Shown here piece after piece: positions 26,254 to 36,200 of a stretch of 64,000 nucleotides of DNA. The translations under genes were made by a program, and so were the position numbers. Position 1 is the stretch's first letter. The number at the start of each line of letters is the position of its first letter. The DNA lies in contig CAYYNB010000008.1 in NCBI GenBank assembly GCA_964472565.1, positions 6,863-70,862 on the forward strand, read 5' to 3'. The notes below the pieces were generated by a model. The model was not told the origin of the DNA, ran no database searches, and was given only the letters and a program-made list of their open reading frames with translations. The DNA comes from DATAMF01 sp964472565 (GTDB taxonomy: Bacteria > Chloroflexota > Anaerolineae > Aggregatilineales > Aggregatilineaceae).

Positions 26254-27975
26254 TTACTCCCCGCGCGCCTCCCCTTTCGGATTCGGCAGCATCAGCGAAC
26301 TGAGCGCCCCCAACCCGATAAAAATAAACGCCGCCAATGCCGCCTGCGCCATCCCTTCCGAGCGCGCGTCATTAAAGATCGGCACCAGTTCAACCGCCGC
26401 CGCCTGCGCATATTCCGCCGCCAGCGGTTCCGCATCCGCCGTGCTTACATTCATAACCGTGCTCATCTGCTGCGTGAATTCATCGGTGAGCGCCTCCTCA
26501 AGCTGCGGCACTTCAAAGTACACCGGCTGCTTGGCGATCTCCACAAATCCGGTCTGAGCATAGGCGTACATCGGCTGCACCAGCACCTCGTTAGCCTTGA
26601 AGGCGTCCTTCGCCTGTGACTCAATCGTTCCGGTCAGCACCGTGCCGATAATCGCAATGCCCAGCGCCGACCCCACCTGCCGGATCGTGCTGTTCGCGCC
26701 CGACGCGATCCCCGATTTTTCACTCGATATGTCGTACAGCACCAGATTGGTAAGCTGCGCAATCGCCAGCCCCAGACCCAGCCCATACAGCCCCAGCACC
26801 AGCGCCACCGTATTAACCGAGACATCCGGCGTGATGATCTGGCTCAGAATCAGCAGCGCGACGGCTTCCAGTATCATGCCCAGCGTTACGATCCATTTCG
26901 GCCCGATCCGCGCCGAGAATGCCCCGGCCAGTGGTGCGCCGATAAAAGCCATGCCCGGCAGCGGCAGCAGCGCCACACCCGTTTCAAAAGCGCTTAAGCC
27001 CTTCGTCCCCTGCAAAAACAGCGACAGCGCAAACAGCACACCGATCTCGCCCAGGTTAACGATCAACCCCGTGATCATCCCAAACCGGAAGCTCGGAAAT
27101 TTCAGCAGGCCGAACTCAAACAGCGGTTCCAACTGGCGTTTTTCCAGCCGCAGTTCATACCAGGTGAACACGGCCAGCAGCACCACGCCCAGCAGCATCG
27201 CCAGCGGGACAATCGAGATACTCTCCAGCGGCCACTCCCACCCCAGCACCGTAAACAGATCGTCCGGTTTCCACCACCCGTACGACTGCCCTTCGATAAT
27301 GCCGAATACAAACGCCGCCAGTCCGAATCCGCCGAGCAGCGTGCCCACCACATCGAAGTAGTGCTTCGTCTCTTGATCGCGTGACTCGCGGATCGCCCAC
27401 AGCGACCCGACAAACGCCGCGATCACTACCGGCACATTGATATAAAATGCCCAGCGCCATGATGCATGATCCACGACATACCCGCCCAGCAGCGGCCCCA
27501 ATGCCGCCGCGACTCCGGCTGTCGCGCCCCACACCCCGAACGCGATCCCGCGCTCTTTGCCTTTGAACGTCGTCGTGATGATCGACAGCGTGCTGGGGCT
27601 GAGAATCGCCGCGCCGATGCCTTGAAACGCCCGCATCACCACCAGCATCCCAATCGACGACGACGCCCCGACCAGCGCCGATCCCACCCCAAAGATCGAC
27701 ACGCCGATCAGGAACAGCAGCCGCCGTCCATACTGATCCCCGATCTTGCCCCACAAAATCAGTGTCGCCGCATAAACCAGCGAATAGATCGTGTTGACCC
27801 ATTCCGCGTCCCGGAATGACGAGTCAAAATCCTTTGTGATCGACGGGATCGCGACATTGACAATCGTGCCATCCATGATCACCAGCATCAGGCTCAGGCT
27901 CAAAATCAGCAGTGCATACCACCGCCGCCGATCCTGAGTCTCGGCCTGCGGGATTGTCATCACCTGCGCAGTCAT
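26254..27975 (-). CDS. DHA2-family (EmrB/QacA-type) 14-TM MFS drug exporter
   Basis: 573 residues from the ATG at 27975, preceded by GGAAAGGAAAATGT. The N-terminal core has LMLVIMDGTIVNVAIPSI, the DHA2 motif D1, and GKIGDQYGRRLLF motif A. Fourteen hydrophobic segments can be counted, with a long loop before the last helix containing many acidic residues. It is a proton-driven exporter of hydrophobic compounds. Its start overlaps the TetR stop as ATGA, so it is translated together with and regulated by that repressor. The specific drug is not predictable. Confidence 0.9.
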   Translation of the reverse strand: MTAQVMTIPQAETQDRRRWYALLILSLSLMLVIMDGTIVNVAIPSITKDFDSSFRDAEWVNTIYSLVYAATLILWGKIGDQYGRRLLFLIGVSIFGVGSALVGASSSIGMLVVMRAFQGIGAAILSPSTLSIITTTFKGKERGIAFGVWGATAGVAAALGPLLGGYVVDHASWRWAFYINVPVVIAAFVGSLWAIRESRDQETKHYFDVVGTLLGGFGLAAFVFGIIEGQSYGWWKPDDLFTVLGWEWPLESISIVPLAMLLGVVLLAVFTWYELRLEKRQLEPLFEFGLLKFPSFRFGMITGLIVNLGEIGVLFALSLFLQGTKGLSAFETGVALLPLPGMAFIGAPLAGAFSARIGPKWIVTLGMILEAVALLILSQIITPDVSVNTVALVLGLYGLGLGLAIAQLTNLVLYDISSEKSGIASGANSTIRQVGSALGIAIIGTVLTGTIESQAKDAFKANEVLVQPMYAYAQTGFVEIAKQPVYFEVPQLEEALTDEFTQQMSTVMNVSTADAEPLAAEYAQAAAVELVPIFNDARSEGMAQAALAAFIFIGLGALSSLMLPNPKGEARGE

Positions 27976-28574
27976 ACATTTTCCTTTCCAACCGGACAAA
28001 TCGCGCGCTCAAACATCAAAACCATTTGTTCCGCATGATGATATTGGGGAATAAACGAGCGGCTCCCCATTGACACATTGCTGAGGGCCATCATCGCCCC
28101 GATCACCGCATGCGGCGCGAGATCGGGCGCGACCTGCCCCTGCGCCTGCCCCGCTTCAATAATCGCCGTCAGGCTGTCGATAATCTCCTTGTGCCGCGCC
28201 ACCAAGTCATCACTGCTGTAAAAAACCGGCAGCACATCATCCGGCCCCAGGCTGACCAGCCCGCGCAGCGGTGACACATGCCCCTCCATCAGATACAACA
28301 TCGTTTTACGCAGCCGTTCGAGCGGCGGTTGGTCGGTGGTCCCATTCAACCAGTCAATAAAGTTATCCTCGTGCTGCCCCAACAACTCGATCAGCATGGC
28401 GTCCTTACTGTCAAAATGCTGGAACAGTGTGGCCTTTGAGATGCCCACCTCGTTCGCCACATCATCCATCGTGACCGCCGCAAATCCGCGTTCAATCGAC
28501 AGCCGCTCTAACGCATCGAGAATGGCGGCTTGCCGGTCCTCCCATTGTTTTTGTTGGTATCGTCCGCGCGGCAT
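27972..28574 (-). CDS. TetR-family transcriptional repressor of the efflux operon
   Basis: 200 residues from the ATG at 28574; AAAGGAAA lies just before it. The HTH region is ILDALERLSIERGFAAVTMDDVANEVGISKATLFQHFDSKDAML, a textbook TetR domain. The C-terminal half is helical and would bind a ligand. It overlaps the MFS gene by ATGA. The region upstream contains a consensus promoter and a repeated ACTAAACT half-site (28588 and 28620), consistent with autorepression. Confidence 0.9.
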   Translation of the reverse strand: MPRGRYQQKQWEDRQAAILDALERLSIERGFAAVTMDDVANEVGISKATLFQHFDSKDAMLIELLGQHEDNFIDWLNGTTDQPPLERLRKTMLYLMEGHVSPLRGLVSLGPDDVLPVFYSSDDLVARHKEIIDSLTAIIEAGQAQGQVAPDLAPHAVIGAMMALSNVSMGSRSFIPQYHHAEQMVLMFERAICPVGKENV

Positions 28575-28587
28575 CAAATTTCCTTTC

Positions 28588-28633
28588 ACTAAACTCCATA
28601 GTCAAATATAAAACTCATCAGTTTAGTTGTCAA
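28588..28633 (-). promoter_or_regulatory. Promoter and inverted-repeat operator of tetR-MFS
   Basis: On the minus strand, -35 TTGACA (28633-28628) and -10 TATATT (28610-28605) are separated by exactly 17 bases. The half-site ACTAAACT sits in the spacer (28620-28627, reading AGTTTAGT on plus) and again, inverted, just downstream (28588-28595). This arrangement suits repression by TetR. Confidence 0.65.
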
Positions 28634-28683
28634 CCTCAAAGTATAAATAAATCCCCGGTATAATCGGAAAAAAGGAAAAAAAT

Positions 28684-29910
28684 ATGAACCCCTTCCACCC
28701 AATCGACACGATTCTGCATCGCCACCGCGCCGACCAGATCGACTTCCTCCAAACGCTGGTCCGCGCCAACAGTGCCAATCCGTTCACGCCCGAAACATCC
28801 GACCCCACCGCGCCCATCGAATACGAAGTGGCACACCTGATCGCGGGCAAACTGCACGACATCGGCCTGACACCCGAACTGCTCGGCAAAACCGACGCCC
28901 GCCCGAATGTGCTCGCCGTGATCAAAGGCCACGCCTCGTCCAAATCCCTGATCCTCAACGGTCACATGGACACGGTATCTCCCAGCCCGCTCTGGACCAC
29001 CGATCCCTTCGGCGCGCAGATCGAAAACAACCGCCTCACCGGACTGGGCGCACTCGATATGAAAGCCTCACTGACCATGTTTGTCTTTATCGCCCAGGCT
29101 ATTCTCGAAGCCGGGATCGAACTCGCGGGCGATCTGATTCTGACTTTCGCCGTCGATGAAGAACCCGGCGGCTGTTCGCCCTTCGGGACCACCTATCTCC
29201 TGGAACACAGCCTGACCGCTACCGCTGCCATTGTCGCGGAACCGGAAAACACCAATGTCACCATTGGGCACCGGGGCGGCTACCGTTTCAAATTGACGGT
29301 GCGCGGCGAAGCGGCCCATACCGGGTTGTTGGATTGGGAACGCCGCACAAAAGGGCACAACGCCATCAGTGATATGGCCCGCGTGGTGCAGGTCCTCGAA
29401 AATGTCGATCTCCCCTACACCGTGACCCCCGCCTTCCCGGATCGTAAACCCGTTTTCACCTTCCCGACGTTGATCCAGGGTGGCACCGGGATCAACGCCG
29501 TTCCCGATGAATGTACGGCCTATGGCGATGTGCGCCTCCTCCCCGGCTGTGATGCAGCCCAGGTCGAGCAGATCATTCACGCCCGCCTGCAATCCATCCC
29601 CGGCCTGAGCTACCATCTTGACCGCCTGCTGTCGGTGCCCGCCGTCGAAATCGATCAGCATGCCGAAATCGTCCAACTGCTGATCCGCCACACCGCTGCT
29701 ATCACCGGTCAGACTCCGACCACCCTCGGCTGCGGCCCCTGGAACGATGGCTGGATGTTCATCTCACGTGGGATTCCGGCAGTGTGCGGCTTTGGTCCGA
29801 ACGGCAGCGGCGTGCATGCCCCCGGTGAATATGTCGAACTGGACAGCCTTTTCGACAGCACCCGCATTCTCGCCCGCGCCGTGCTCGACTACCTGGGCGT
29901 CGTCTTATAG
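28684..29910 (+). CDS. M20-family peptidase (ArgE/DapE-like deacylase)
   Basis: 408 residues. Metal ligands are all visible: NGHMDTVSP, GLGALDMKA, the catalytic DEEPGG, VAEPENTNV, and a late His in SGVHAPGEY. The dimerisation lid (GEAAHTGLLDWE) is present. Family members remove acyl groups from amino acids or hydrolyse dipeptides; the exact substrate cannot be told from sequence. It starts at ATG after AAGGAAAAAA, with TATAAT (28659-28664) upstream, and is divergent from tetR. The gene is followed by the glucosidase gene 54 bases later. Confidence 0.9.
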   Translation: MNPFHPIDTILHRHRADQIDFLQTLVRANSANPFTPETSDPTAPIEYEVAHLIAGKLHDIGLTPELLGKTDARPNVLAVIKGHASSKSLILNGHMDTVSPSPLWTTDPFGAQIENNRLTGLGALDMKASLTMFVFIAQAILEAGIELAGDLILTFAVDEEPGGCSPFGTTYLLEHSLTATAAIVAEPENTNVTIGHRGGYRFKLTVRGEAAHTGLLDWERRTKGHNAISDMARVVQVLENVDLPYTVTPAFPDRKPVFTFPTLIQGGTGINAVPDECTAYGDVRLLPGCDAAQVEQIIHARLQSIPGLSYHLDRLLSVPAVEIDQHAEIVQLLIRHTAAITGQTPTTLGCGPWNDGWMFISRGIPAVCGFGPNGSGVHAPGEYVELDSLFDSTRILARAVLDYLGVVL

Positions 29911-29964
29911 CCGTGTTACCATCTTCCTGGATAGCGTGTATTTTTTACAAAGGATTGCATCACC

Positions 29965-31632
29965 ATGCCCGTACCTACGTGGTGGCAGGACGCCGTTGCC
30001 TATCAGATTTACCCGCGCTCGTTTGCCGATGCCAACGGCGATGGCATTGGCGACATTCCCGGCATGATCGACAAGCTGGATTATTTGCAGTGGCTGGGCG
30101 TGACCGTGCTCTGGATTTCGCCGTTTTACCCGTCGCCGTTGTTTGATGTCGGTTACGACATTTCCGATTATGTCGCCATCGATCCCGACTATGGCACGCT
30201 CGAAGACTTTGATCGCCTGCTCGATCAGGCACACCAGCGCGGCATTCGGATTTTGCTCGATCTGGTGTTGAACCACACCTCCGATCAGCATGAATGGTTC
30301 ATCCAATCCCGTTCCAGCCGCGCCAACTCGAAGCGCGATTGGTATATCTGGCGCGACGGCAAAAACGGCGGCCCCCCCAACAACTGGGAATCGATCTTCG
30401 GCGGCCCGGCCTGGACGCTCGACGCAACCACCGGACAGTATTACTACCACATGTTTTTCCCGGAACAGCCCGATCTGAACTGGCGCAATCCTGAAGTAGT
30501 CGCCGCCATGTTCGACGCCGTGCGCTATTGGCTGGATCGCGGCGTGGATGGTTTCCGCCTGGATGCGCTGGCATCGCTGTTTGAGGATGAAGATCTGACC
30601 GACGCCCCTACAGATGTTTCCATGACCGATCTGATGATCGAGTATTATCTCAACAAGCGCCCGCCCAACCAGCAGCAAGCCTTGCAGCAAAAATTCCAAT
30701 ACCAGCGCGACCTGCCCGAAACGTATGAAATCATGGCCCAGCTTCGCCAGCTCTGCGACGAATACCCGGATCGTGTGTTGTTGGGCGAAACCAAAGAAAC
30801 CACTTACTACGGCAGCGGGGATGATATGCTGCATTCGGTCTTCAACTTCGACCTGACCAATATCGGCACACTCGATCCGGCGGCGATCCGCGATCTGCTG
30901 CTCACCCGCTGGCCGGAACTCCCGCCCGGCGTTTGGGAATCCAACACGCTCGGCAACCATGACCGCACTCGCTCGATGGAACTGTTCGGCGCAAACGATC
31001 AGCAAAAAATGCAGGTTGCCCTCGCGCTGACCATGTTCCTGTGGGGCACGCCCACCTTTTACAACGGCGAAGAAATCGGCATGCGCAGTCTGGAAATGCC
31101 CACCGTGGAGGCCTTCCGCGATAATCGCGGCCCGGCAGCCTATCAGGTGCTGCTCGGTCTGGGTGTTGCCGCCGAAGGTGCGCTGCGTCAGGCCAACGAA
31201 ATCAGCCGCGACAAATGCCGCACGCCGATGCAGTGGGCCAACGCGCCCAACGCCGGATTCTGCCCGCCCGGTGTGCAGTCCTGGCTCCCCATCAATCCCG
31301 ATTACGCCTCCGGCATCAATGTCGAAGACCAGCGCCGCGACGCCTCGTCCCTGCTGAACTTTTTCCGGCGGCTGGCCCTGCTCCGCCGCGATCAGGTCGC
31401 CCTGCGGCGCGGTAATTTCCGCCTGTTGAACGACACCGATCCGGTGTTTGCTTTCTGGCGTGATACCGTTCTGGTCGCGCTCAATATGTCCGGCGCGCCC
31501 GTCACCGTTCAGATCGACGGCGCGCAGCATCTCCGCCCGATCTTTTCCAGCGTGTCTATTCCGGCGTCTGTTTCCGGCGGCGGAAGGCTGACTCTTGCGC
31601 CCTATGAAGTCTTTGTCGGGGGACAAAACTAA
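29965..31632 (+). CDS. GH13 alpha-glucosidase / oligo-1,6-glucosidase
   Basis: 555 residues, cytoplasmic (no signal). The opening PTWWQDAVAYQIYPRSFADANGDGIGDIPGM is the standard start of GH13 subfamily 17/23/30 glucosidases. Catalytic Asp in GVDGFRLDAL (about 199), the acid Glu in LLGETKE (about 273) and the third Asp in GNHDRTR (about 331) are intact. MFFPEQPDLNWRNPEV is another landmark. It would release glucose from maltose-type or isomaltose-type oligosaccharides. It is followed by a GH1 beta-glucosidase, giving a small intracellular sugar-hydrolysis cluster. Confidence 0.93.
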   Translation: MPVPTWWQDAVAYQIYPRSFADANGDGIGDIPGMIDKLDYLQWLGVTVLWISPFYPSPLFDVGYDISDYVAIDPDYGTLEDFDRLLDQAHQRGIRILLDLVLNHTSDQHEWFIQSRSSRANSKRDWYIWRDGKNGGPPNNWESIFGGPAWTLDATTGQYYYHMFFPEQPDLNWRNPEVVAAMFDAVRYWLDRGVDGFRLDALASLFEDEDLTDAPTDVSMTDLMIEYYLNKRPPNQQQALQQKFQYQRDLPETYEIMAQLRQLCDEYPDRVLLGETKETTYYGSGDDMLHSVFNFDLTNIGTLDPAAIRDLLLTRWPELPPGVWESNTLGNHDRTRSMELFGANDQQKMQVALALTMFLWGTPTFYNGEEIGMRSLEMPTVEAFRDNRGPAAYQVLLGLGVAAEGALRQANEISRDKCRTPMQWANAPNAGFCPPGVQSWLPINPDYASGINVEDQRRDASSLLNFFRRLALLRRDQVALRRGNFRLLNDTDPVFAFWRDTVLVALNMSGAPVTVQIDGAQHLRPIFSSVSIPASVSGGGRLTLAPYEVFVGGQN

Positions 31633-31680
31633 CGTTAAAATTGAGGCCTGAATTGTAAATTATTGAAAGGTCTATTCTTT

Positions 31681-33033
31681 ATGTTGAAATTCCCGTCCAA
31701 TTTTATCTGGGGCAGCGCCACCGCTGCGTTTCAGGTTGAAGGTGGTGCATGGGAAGATGGGCGCGGGGAATCGATCTGGGATCGTTTCTGCCGCACGCCC
31801 GGCAAAGTCTTAAACGGCGATACCGGAGATCGCTCCACCGACCATTATCACCGCTGGCGTGACGACATCCGCATGATGCGCGATCTGGGCATGCAGGCCT
31901 ATCGCTTTTCTGTCGCGTGGCCGCGCATCCTGCCGCAGGGTGACGGCGCGGTCAACGAAGCTGGCCTCGCCTTCTACGATCAACTGGTCGATGCGCTGCT
32001 CGAAGCGGGCCTCACCCCCTTCCTCACCCTCTACCATTGGGATCTCCCCCAGACGCTTCAGGATCGCCAGGGTGGTTGGGCGTCACCGGCCATCGTCGAT
32101 CAGTTCGTGCATTACGCGGACATTGTGTCCCGCGCACTCGGTGATCGTGTTAAATATTGGACGACCTTCAACGAACCGCATGTCGTCATCAATCATGGCT
32201 ATATCCAGGGCGAACATGCCCCCGGTTTGCAAGACCCCTTTATCGGCGCGCAAGCCGGACACCATCTGCTCCTGGCACATGGTCACGCGGTGCCCGTGCT
32301 GCGCCAGAACGTCGGCGCAGATGCCCAGGTCGGCATCGTCTACAATTTCGGCCCGGTTGATGTGATCGGCGATGATCCCGAACTTCACCGGCGCGGCAGA
32401 ATCGCGGATGCGAAGGTCAACCGCTGGTTTGAAGACCCGATCTTCAAAGGCCACTATACCCCCATCCTACTGGAACTACCCGAATATGCCGCGCTCAAAA
32501 TCGGCCCCGACGATCTGAAAATTATCAGCGCCCCCGTCGATTACATGGGCATCAATTATTATTCCCGCATCGTCATCAGCGGCGATCCCAACCAATCCGA
32601 GAATGTGCCGGTCAATCTGGAACACACCCAGATCGGCGAAGCCAACCGGACGGCGATGGGCTGGGAAATTTATCCCGAAGGGTTATACCGCCTGCTGAAG
32701 TGGCTGCACGCCGAATACCCCGGCACGCCGCTGTACATCACCGAAAACGGGGCCGCCTTTGACGATGAACTCGCCGCCGATGGCCGCGTCCACGACGAAC
32801 GGCGCGTCACCTATTTGCGCGATCACTTCAAAATGTCGTGGAAAGCCATCCAGGAAGGCGTTCCGCTGCAAGGCTATTTTGTCTGGAGCCTGTTGGATAA
32901 CTTCGAATGGGCCTATGGCTACAGCCGCCGCTTCGGGATCGTGTATGTCGATTACGAAACTTGCGAGCGTTATCCCAAGGATAGTGCGTATTATTATCAG
33001 GCGATTATCAAAGCCAACGGTTTGGACGAATAA
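31681..33033 (+). CDS. GH1 beta-glucosidase
   Basis: 450 residues from the ATG at 31681 (GAAAGG ten bases before). Family start LKFPSNFIWGSATAAFQVEGG is present. The acid/base Glu is in the TFNEP motif (about 163) and the nucleophile Glu is in YITENGAA (about 354). WSLLDNFEWAYGYSRRFG near the end is the aglycone-binding landmark. No signal peptide, so it acts in the cytoplasm on imported beta-glucosides. It is probably co-transcribed with the GH13 gene, 48 bases upstream. Confidence 0.93.
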   Translation: MLKFPSNFIWGSATAAFQVEGGAWEDGRGESIWDRFCRTPGKVLNGDTGDRSTDHYHRWRDDIRMMRDLGMQAYRFSVAWPRILPQGDGAVNEAGLAFYDQLVDALLEAGLTPFLTLYHWDLPQTLQDRQGGWASPAIVDQFVHYADIVSRALGDRVKYWTTFNEPHVVINHGYIQGEHAPGLQDPFIGAQAGHHLLLAHGHAVPVLRQNVGADAQVGIVYNFGPVDVIGDDPELHRRGRIADAKVNRWFEDPIFKGHYTPILLELPEYAALKIGPDDLKIISAPVDYMGINYYSRIVISGDPNQSENVPVNLEHTQIGEANRTAMGWEIYPEGLYRLLKWLHAEYPGTPLYITENGAAFDDELAADGRVHDERRVTYLRDHFKMSWKAIQEGVPLQGYFVWSLLDNFEWAYGYSRRFGIVYVDYETCERYPKDSAYYYQAIIKANGLDE

Positions 33034-33060
33034 GGGGCTGGTCCAATAGTCCCACTTTGG

Positions 33061-33103
33061 ACGGGGGAGTACCAAAAACCGTTTGGTGCTGTCCCCGTTT
33101 CTG
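33061..33103 (+). terminator. Terminator after the glucosidase pair
   Basis: Nested pairs ACGGGG/CCCCGT and ACCAAA/TTTGGT (33071-33076 with 33082-33087) form a long hairpin followed by TTTCTGTT. Confidence 0.55.
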
Positions 33104-33138
33104 TTATATCCTGTTAGGAAGGATTAATCACTTAAACC

Positions 33139-33167
33139 TTAGCACATCCGTGCTAACGTGGTATAAT
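33139..33167 (+). promoter_or_regulatory. ftsK promoter with 18-base palindromic operator
   Basis: TTAGCAC (33139-33145) and GTGCTAA (33150-33156) form a perfect 7-4-7 inverted repeat. Its left edge coincides with the -35 position (TTAGCA) exactly 17 bases before TATAAT (33162-33167). A repressor bound here would occlude the promoter. The half-sites resemble CIRCE halves but the spacing is wrong for HrcA. Confidence 0.6.
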
Positions 33168-33208
33168 AAAAACAAGCCGCCCTAAGTTTTGGAAGTGAGT
33201 TGGAAATT

Positions 33209-36200
33209 ATGGTCAATCGATTTCGCAGACGGGATGATGACGACGACGAACGCCGCGAAAATGATCGGAACTCGGATTCCAAGTCCCGCAGTTCCGGCGG
33301 GCGCGGTTCGGATTCCGGCAAAAGCGGCGACAAGGAAAAAGAGTCGGGTGGTGGACGGCGGTTTGGTCTTGGCGGACGTGGCGACGACAAAAAAGATGCC
33401 CCCGAAGAACGGCGACCTGCTCCAACCTCTTCGCGCGGACTACCGACCCCGCCCAAGGGTGATGACAAAGACAAAGGCGGGCGTTTTGGCCTGGGTCGTT
33501 TTGGTGGCGGTGGCGATAAAGACGACAAAAAAGACAAAGGGACTGATCGCCCGGCCTCACGCAGCGCTGCCTCGTCCAGGGACGACGACAAGGACAAAGG
33601 CAGTCGTTATGGCTTAGGGCGTTTGGTAAGTGATAAAGACGACAAAAAAGATACCGGCACAGGGCGGCCTCCGTCCCGCAGCAGTTCATCGTCCGCCAAA
33701 GAGGACGATAAGGACAAAGGCGGGCGTTTTGGCTTCTTAGGGCGTGGAAAAAGCGAAGACAAACCATCCGATGCCAAACCCAGTCGCAGCCCCTTTGTCG
33801 GCGGCGACAAGCCCGATGATCGAAAATCTTCGCGTGCTCCCGGCAGTCGTGCGCCCTTTGGCGATAAAGATAAAGATGACGACAAGCCCGGCGGCGCGCG
33901 TCCCGGCGGATTCGGTGCCCCGCGTCCCGGTGCCCCCGGCGCTGGCTCATCTCCGCGCCCCGGCGGCTTCGGCTCCCGCTCACCCATCGGCGCGGACAAA
34001 GACGATGATGATGATAAACCCGCGCGTCCCGGCGGCTTCGGTGCCCCGCGTCCCGGTGCCCCCGGCGGATCACAGTCCCGTCCTGGCGGAACCCCACCGC
34101 GTCCCGGTGGTTTTGGTGCTCGCTCCCCCATCGGCGCGGATAAAGACGACGATGACGATGATAGGCCCGCGCGCCCCGGCGGCTTCGGTGCCCCGCGTCC
34201 CGGTGCCCCCGGCGGATCACAGTCCCGTCCTGGCGGATTCGGTGGGCGTTCCCCCATCGGCGCGGATAAAGACGACGATGACGATGATAGGCCCGGCGGC
34301 GCACGTCCCGGCGGTTTCGGTGCCCCGCGTCCCGGTTCCCCCGGCGCTGGCTCATCCCCACGTCCCGGTGGCTTCGGCTCCCGTTCGCCCATCGGCGCGG
34401 ATAAAGACGACGATAAACCCGCTTCGCGTCCCGGTGGTTTCGGTGCCCCGCGTCCGTCCGGCACCCGCCCCGGATTTGGTGATAAAGACAGCGATAAATC
34501 GAGCGGCCCACCGCGTTCCGCATCGCGCCCCAGCCCATTCGGCACGAGTACACCCTCACGTTCGCCGTCAGCCCCTGGCGCACGTCCTGGTGCGACACCA
34601 TCCAGACCCGAACCCAAGAAGGAAGAAAAGAAGGAATCGCGTTTCCCGTTTGGGCGCAGCAAGGATAAAGCGGAATCGCCGGCCAAATCCGCGGCCAAAC
34701 AGCAGGACGCGAAAAAGAGTCGGGCCGAAGTCAAAGCACCGCCTAAAAAATCTGAGGCGGCAGCGCCCCGTTCGGGCACCCGCGCGGCTCCACTGCCCCA
34801 GGCCAAAGATCGCGGTGCGCTGACCGCCCATCAAGGGCTGGATTTTGACCGTAAAATCGACCTGCTGGGCCTGGCGATGGTCGCCTTCTCGCTGATCACC
34901 TTTTTTGCCGTGCTGCCCTCGATGTCGCTCGGCATCCTGCCGCCCGTTCAAGGTGGCCTGACCGGGACACTTGATAATCTGCTCTCCCAGTTATTTGGAT
35001 GGGGCAAAATTGCGCTGCCCGTAGCCGGACTCATCGTGGGTGTCTGGCTGATGCGGGAGAGCTTCGAGGATTTCCACTTCGAAATCGACTACTTCCGGCT
35101 GATCGGCGCGTTGATGTTGTTTGCCTGCGCCCTCACCTGGGTACACTTCATCGAACTGTTTAACGATCCGGCTCCGACGGTTGCCGCCTTTGACAAAATT
35201 TCCTACCAAACAGCGATTGACCAGGGCGAAGGCGGAGGTTGGCTCGGCCACCAGTTTTATACCTTGCTGCTCAGCCAGCTTGGTGATCTCGGCACGGTAG
35301 CCGTGATGATTCTGTGGCTGGTCATGGCGATCATGTTTGCCTTTGAACTCACCCTGACCGAAATCGCACAGATCATCGCGGGCGTGTGGGCCTTCTTCAA
35401 GCTCACCCCGCCCAGCCGTCCCAAGCGCGAAAGCGAAAATGTTCCTGTTCTGCGTCCCGGCGAGTCGGTGCTGCCCGTCGCACCGGTTGCGGCGGCTCCT
35501 GTCGCTGCGCCCGCTGCCGCCGCCCCTGCCACACAACAGCTTCCGCTTGCTCCTACAGCGGCAGTTGTAGCCGCCTCAGTCGAAGCACCGGAACCTGAAA
35601 CCGCACCCCGTCCCCAACCCGTCATCCGGCGTCGTTTTGGCAACGGCGATTCGGGCGAAACTACGGCGTCACCCGTCCCGGCGCTTCCGGTTGCGGCAGC
35701 ACCTCCTGCCGTTGAAACCGACAGCGAAGCGGACGACAAACCCGCGTCCTCGCGCCGGCTTCTGCCGCGCCTGCGACTATCCAAGTCGGAACCCGAAGCA
35801 AAAGCGGCGGCCCCGGCTGAAACTCCGGCAGCAGCTCCGGCTCCAGCGGCAGCCACGCCCGACGTTAAACCCGACACTGCCGACACAGGCGGGCGAGGCC
35901 GGTTTGGCAGCCTCCTGCGGCGGCACAGCGATGAGCCAGAAAAACCAGCGCTTCCGACGCCGCCTGCTTCCGCACCGGGTGCGGCGGCTCCTGCCATCGC
36001 GCCCGCTGCGACTTCAACGCCCGCCGCATCTGCGGAATCTGCCAGCGAAGCGCCCGCGCGTCGGTTTGGCATGTTCGGTGGCCGCCCCTCGCAACCGCCC
36101 GCCGCACCAACTGAGTCAGAACCAGCCGTGCAGCCCGTGCTTGCCTCGCGTCCAGCGACACCCCAGGTGACTGAGTCTGCCGCCAACGAACGCCCGCGTA

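Noticed and set aside
29905..31626. 573-residue minus-strand open frame over the GH13 gene
   Set aside because: Antisense of a gene with intact catalytic motifs.
33139..33156. CIRCE (HrcA) element
   Set aside because: The half-sites match in part but the 4-base gap is far shorter than CIRCE requires and ftsK is not a heat-shock gene.
33213..34806. Two long minus-strand open frames (462 and 399 residues) opposite the ftsK repeats
   Set aside because: They exist because the repeat DNA lacks stops in several frames; the plus-strand reading continues into the real FtsK.
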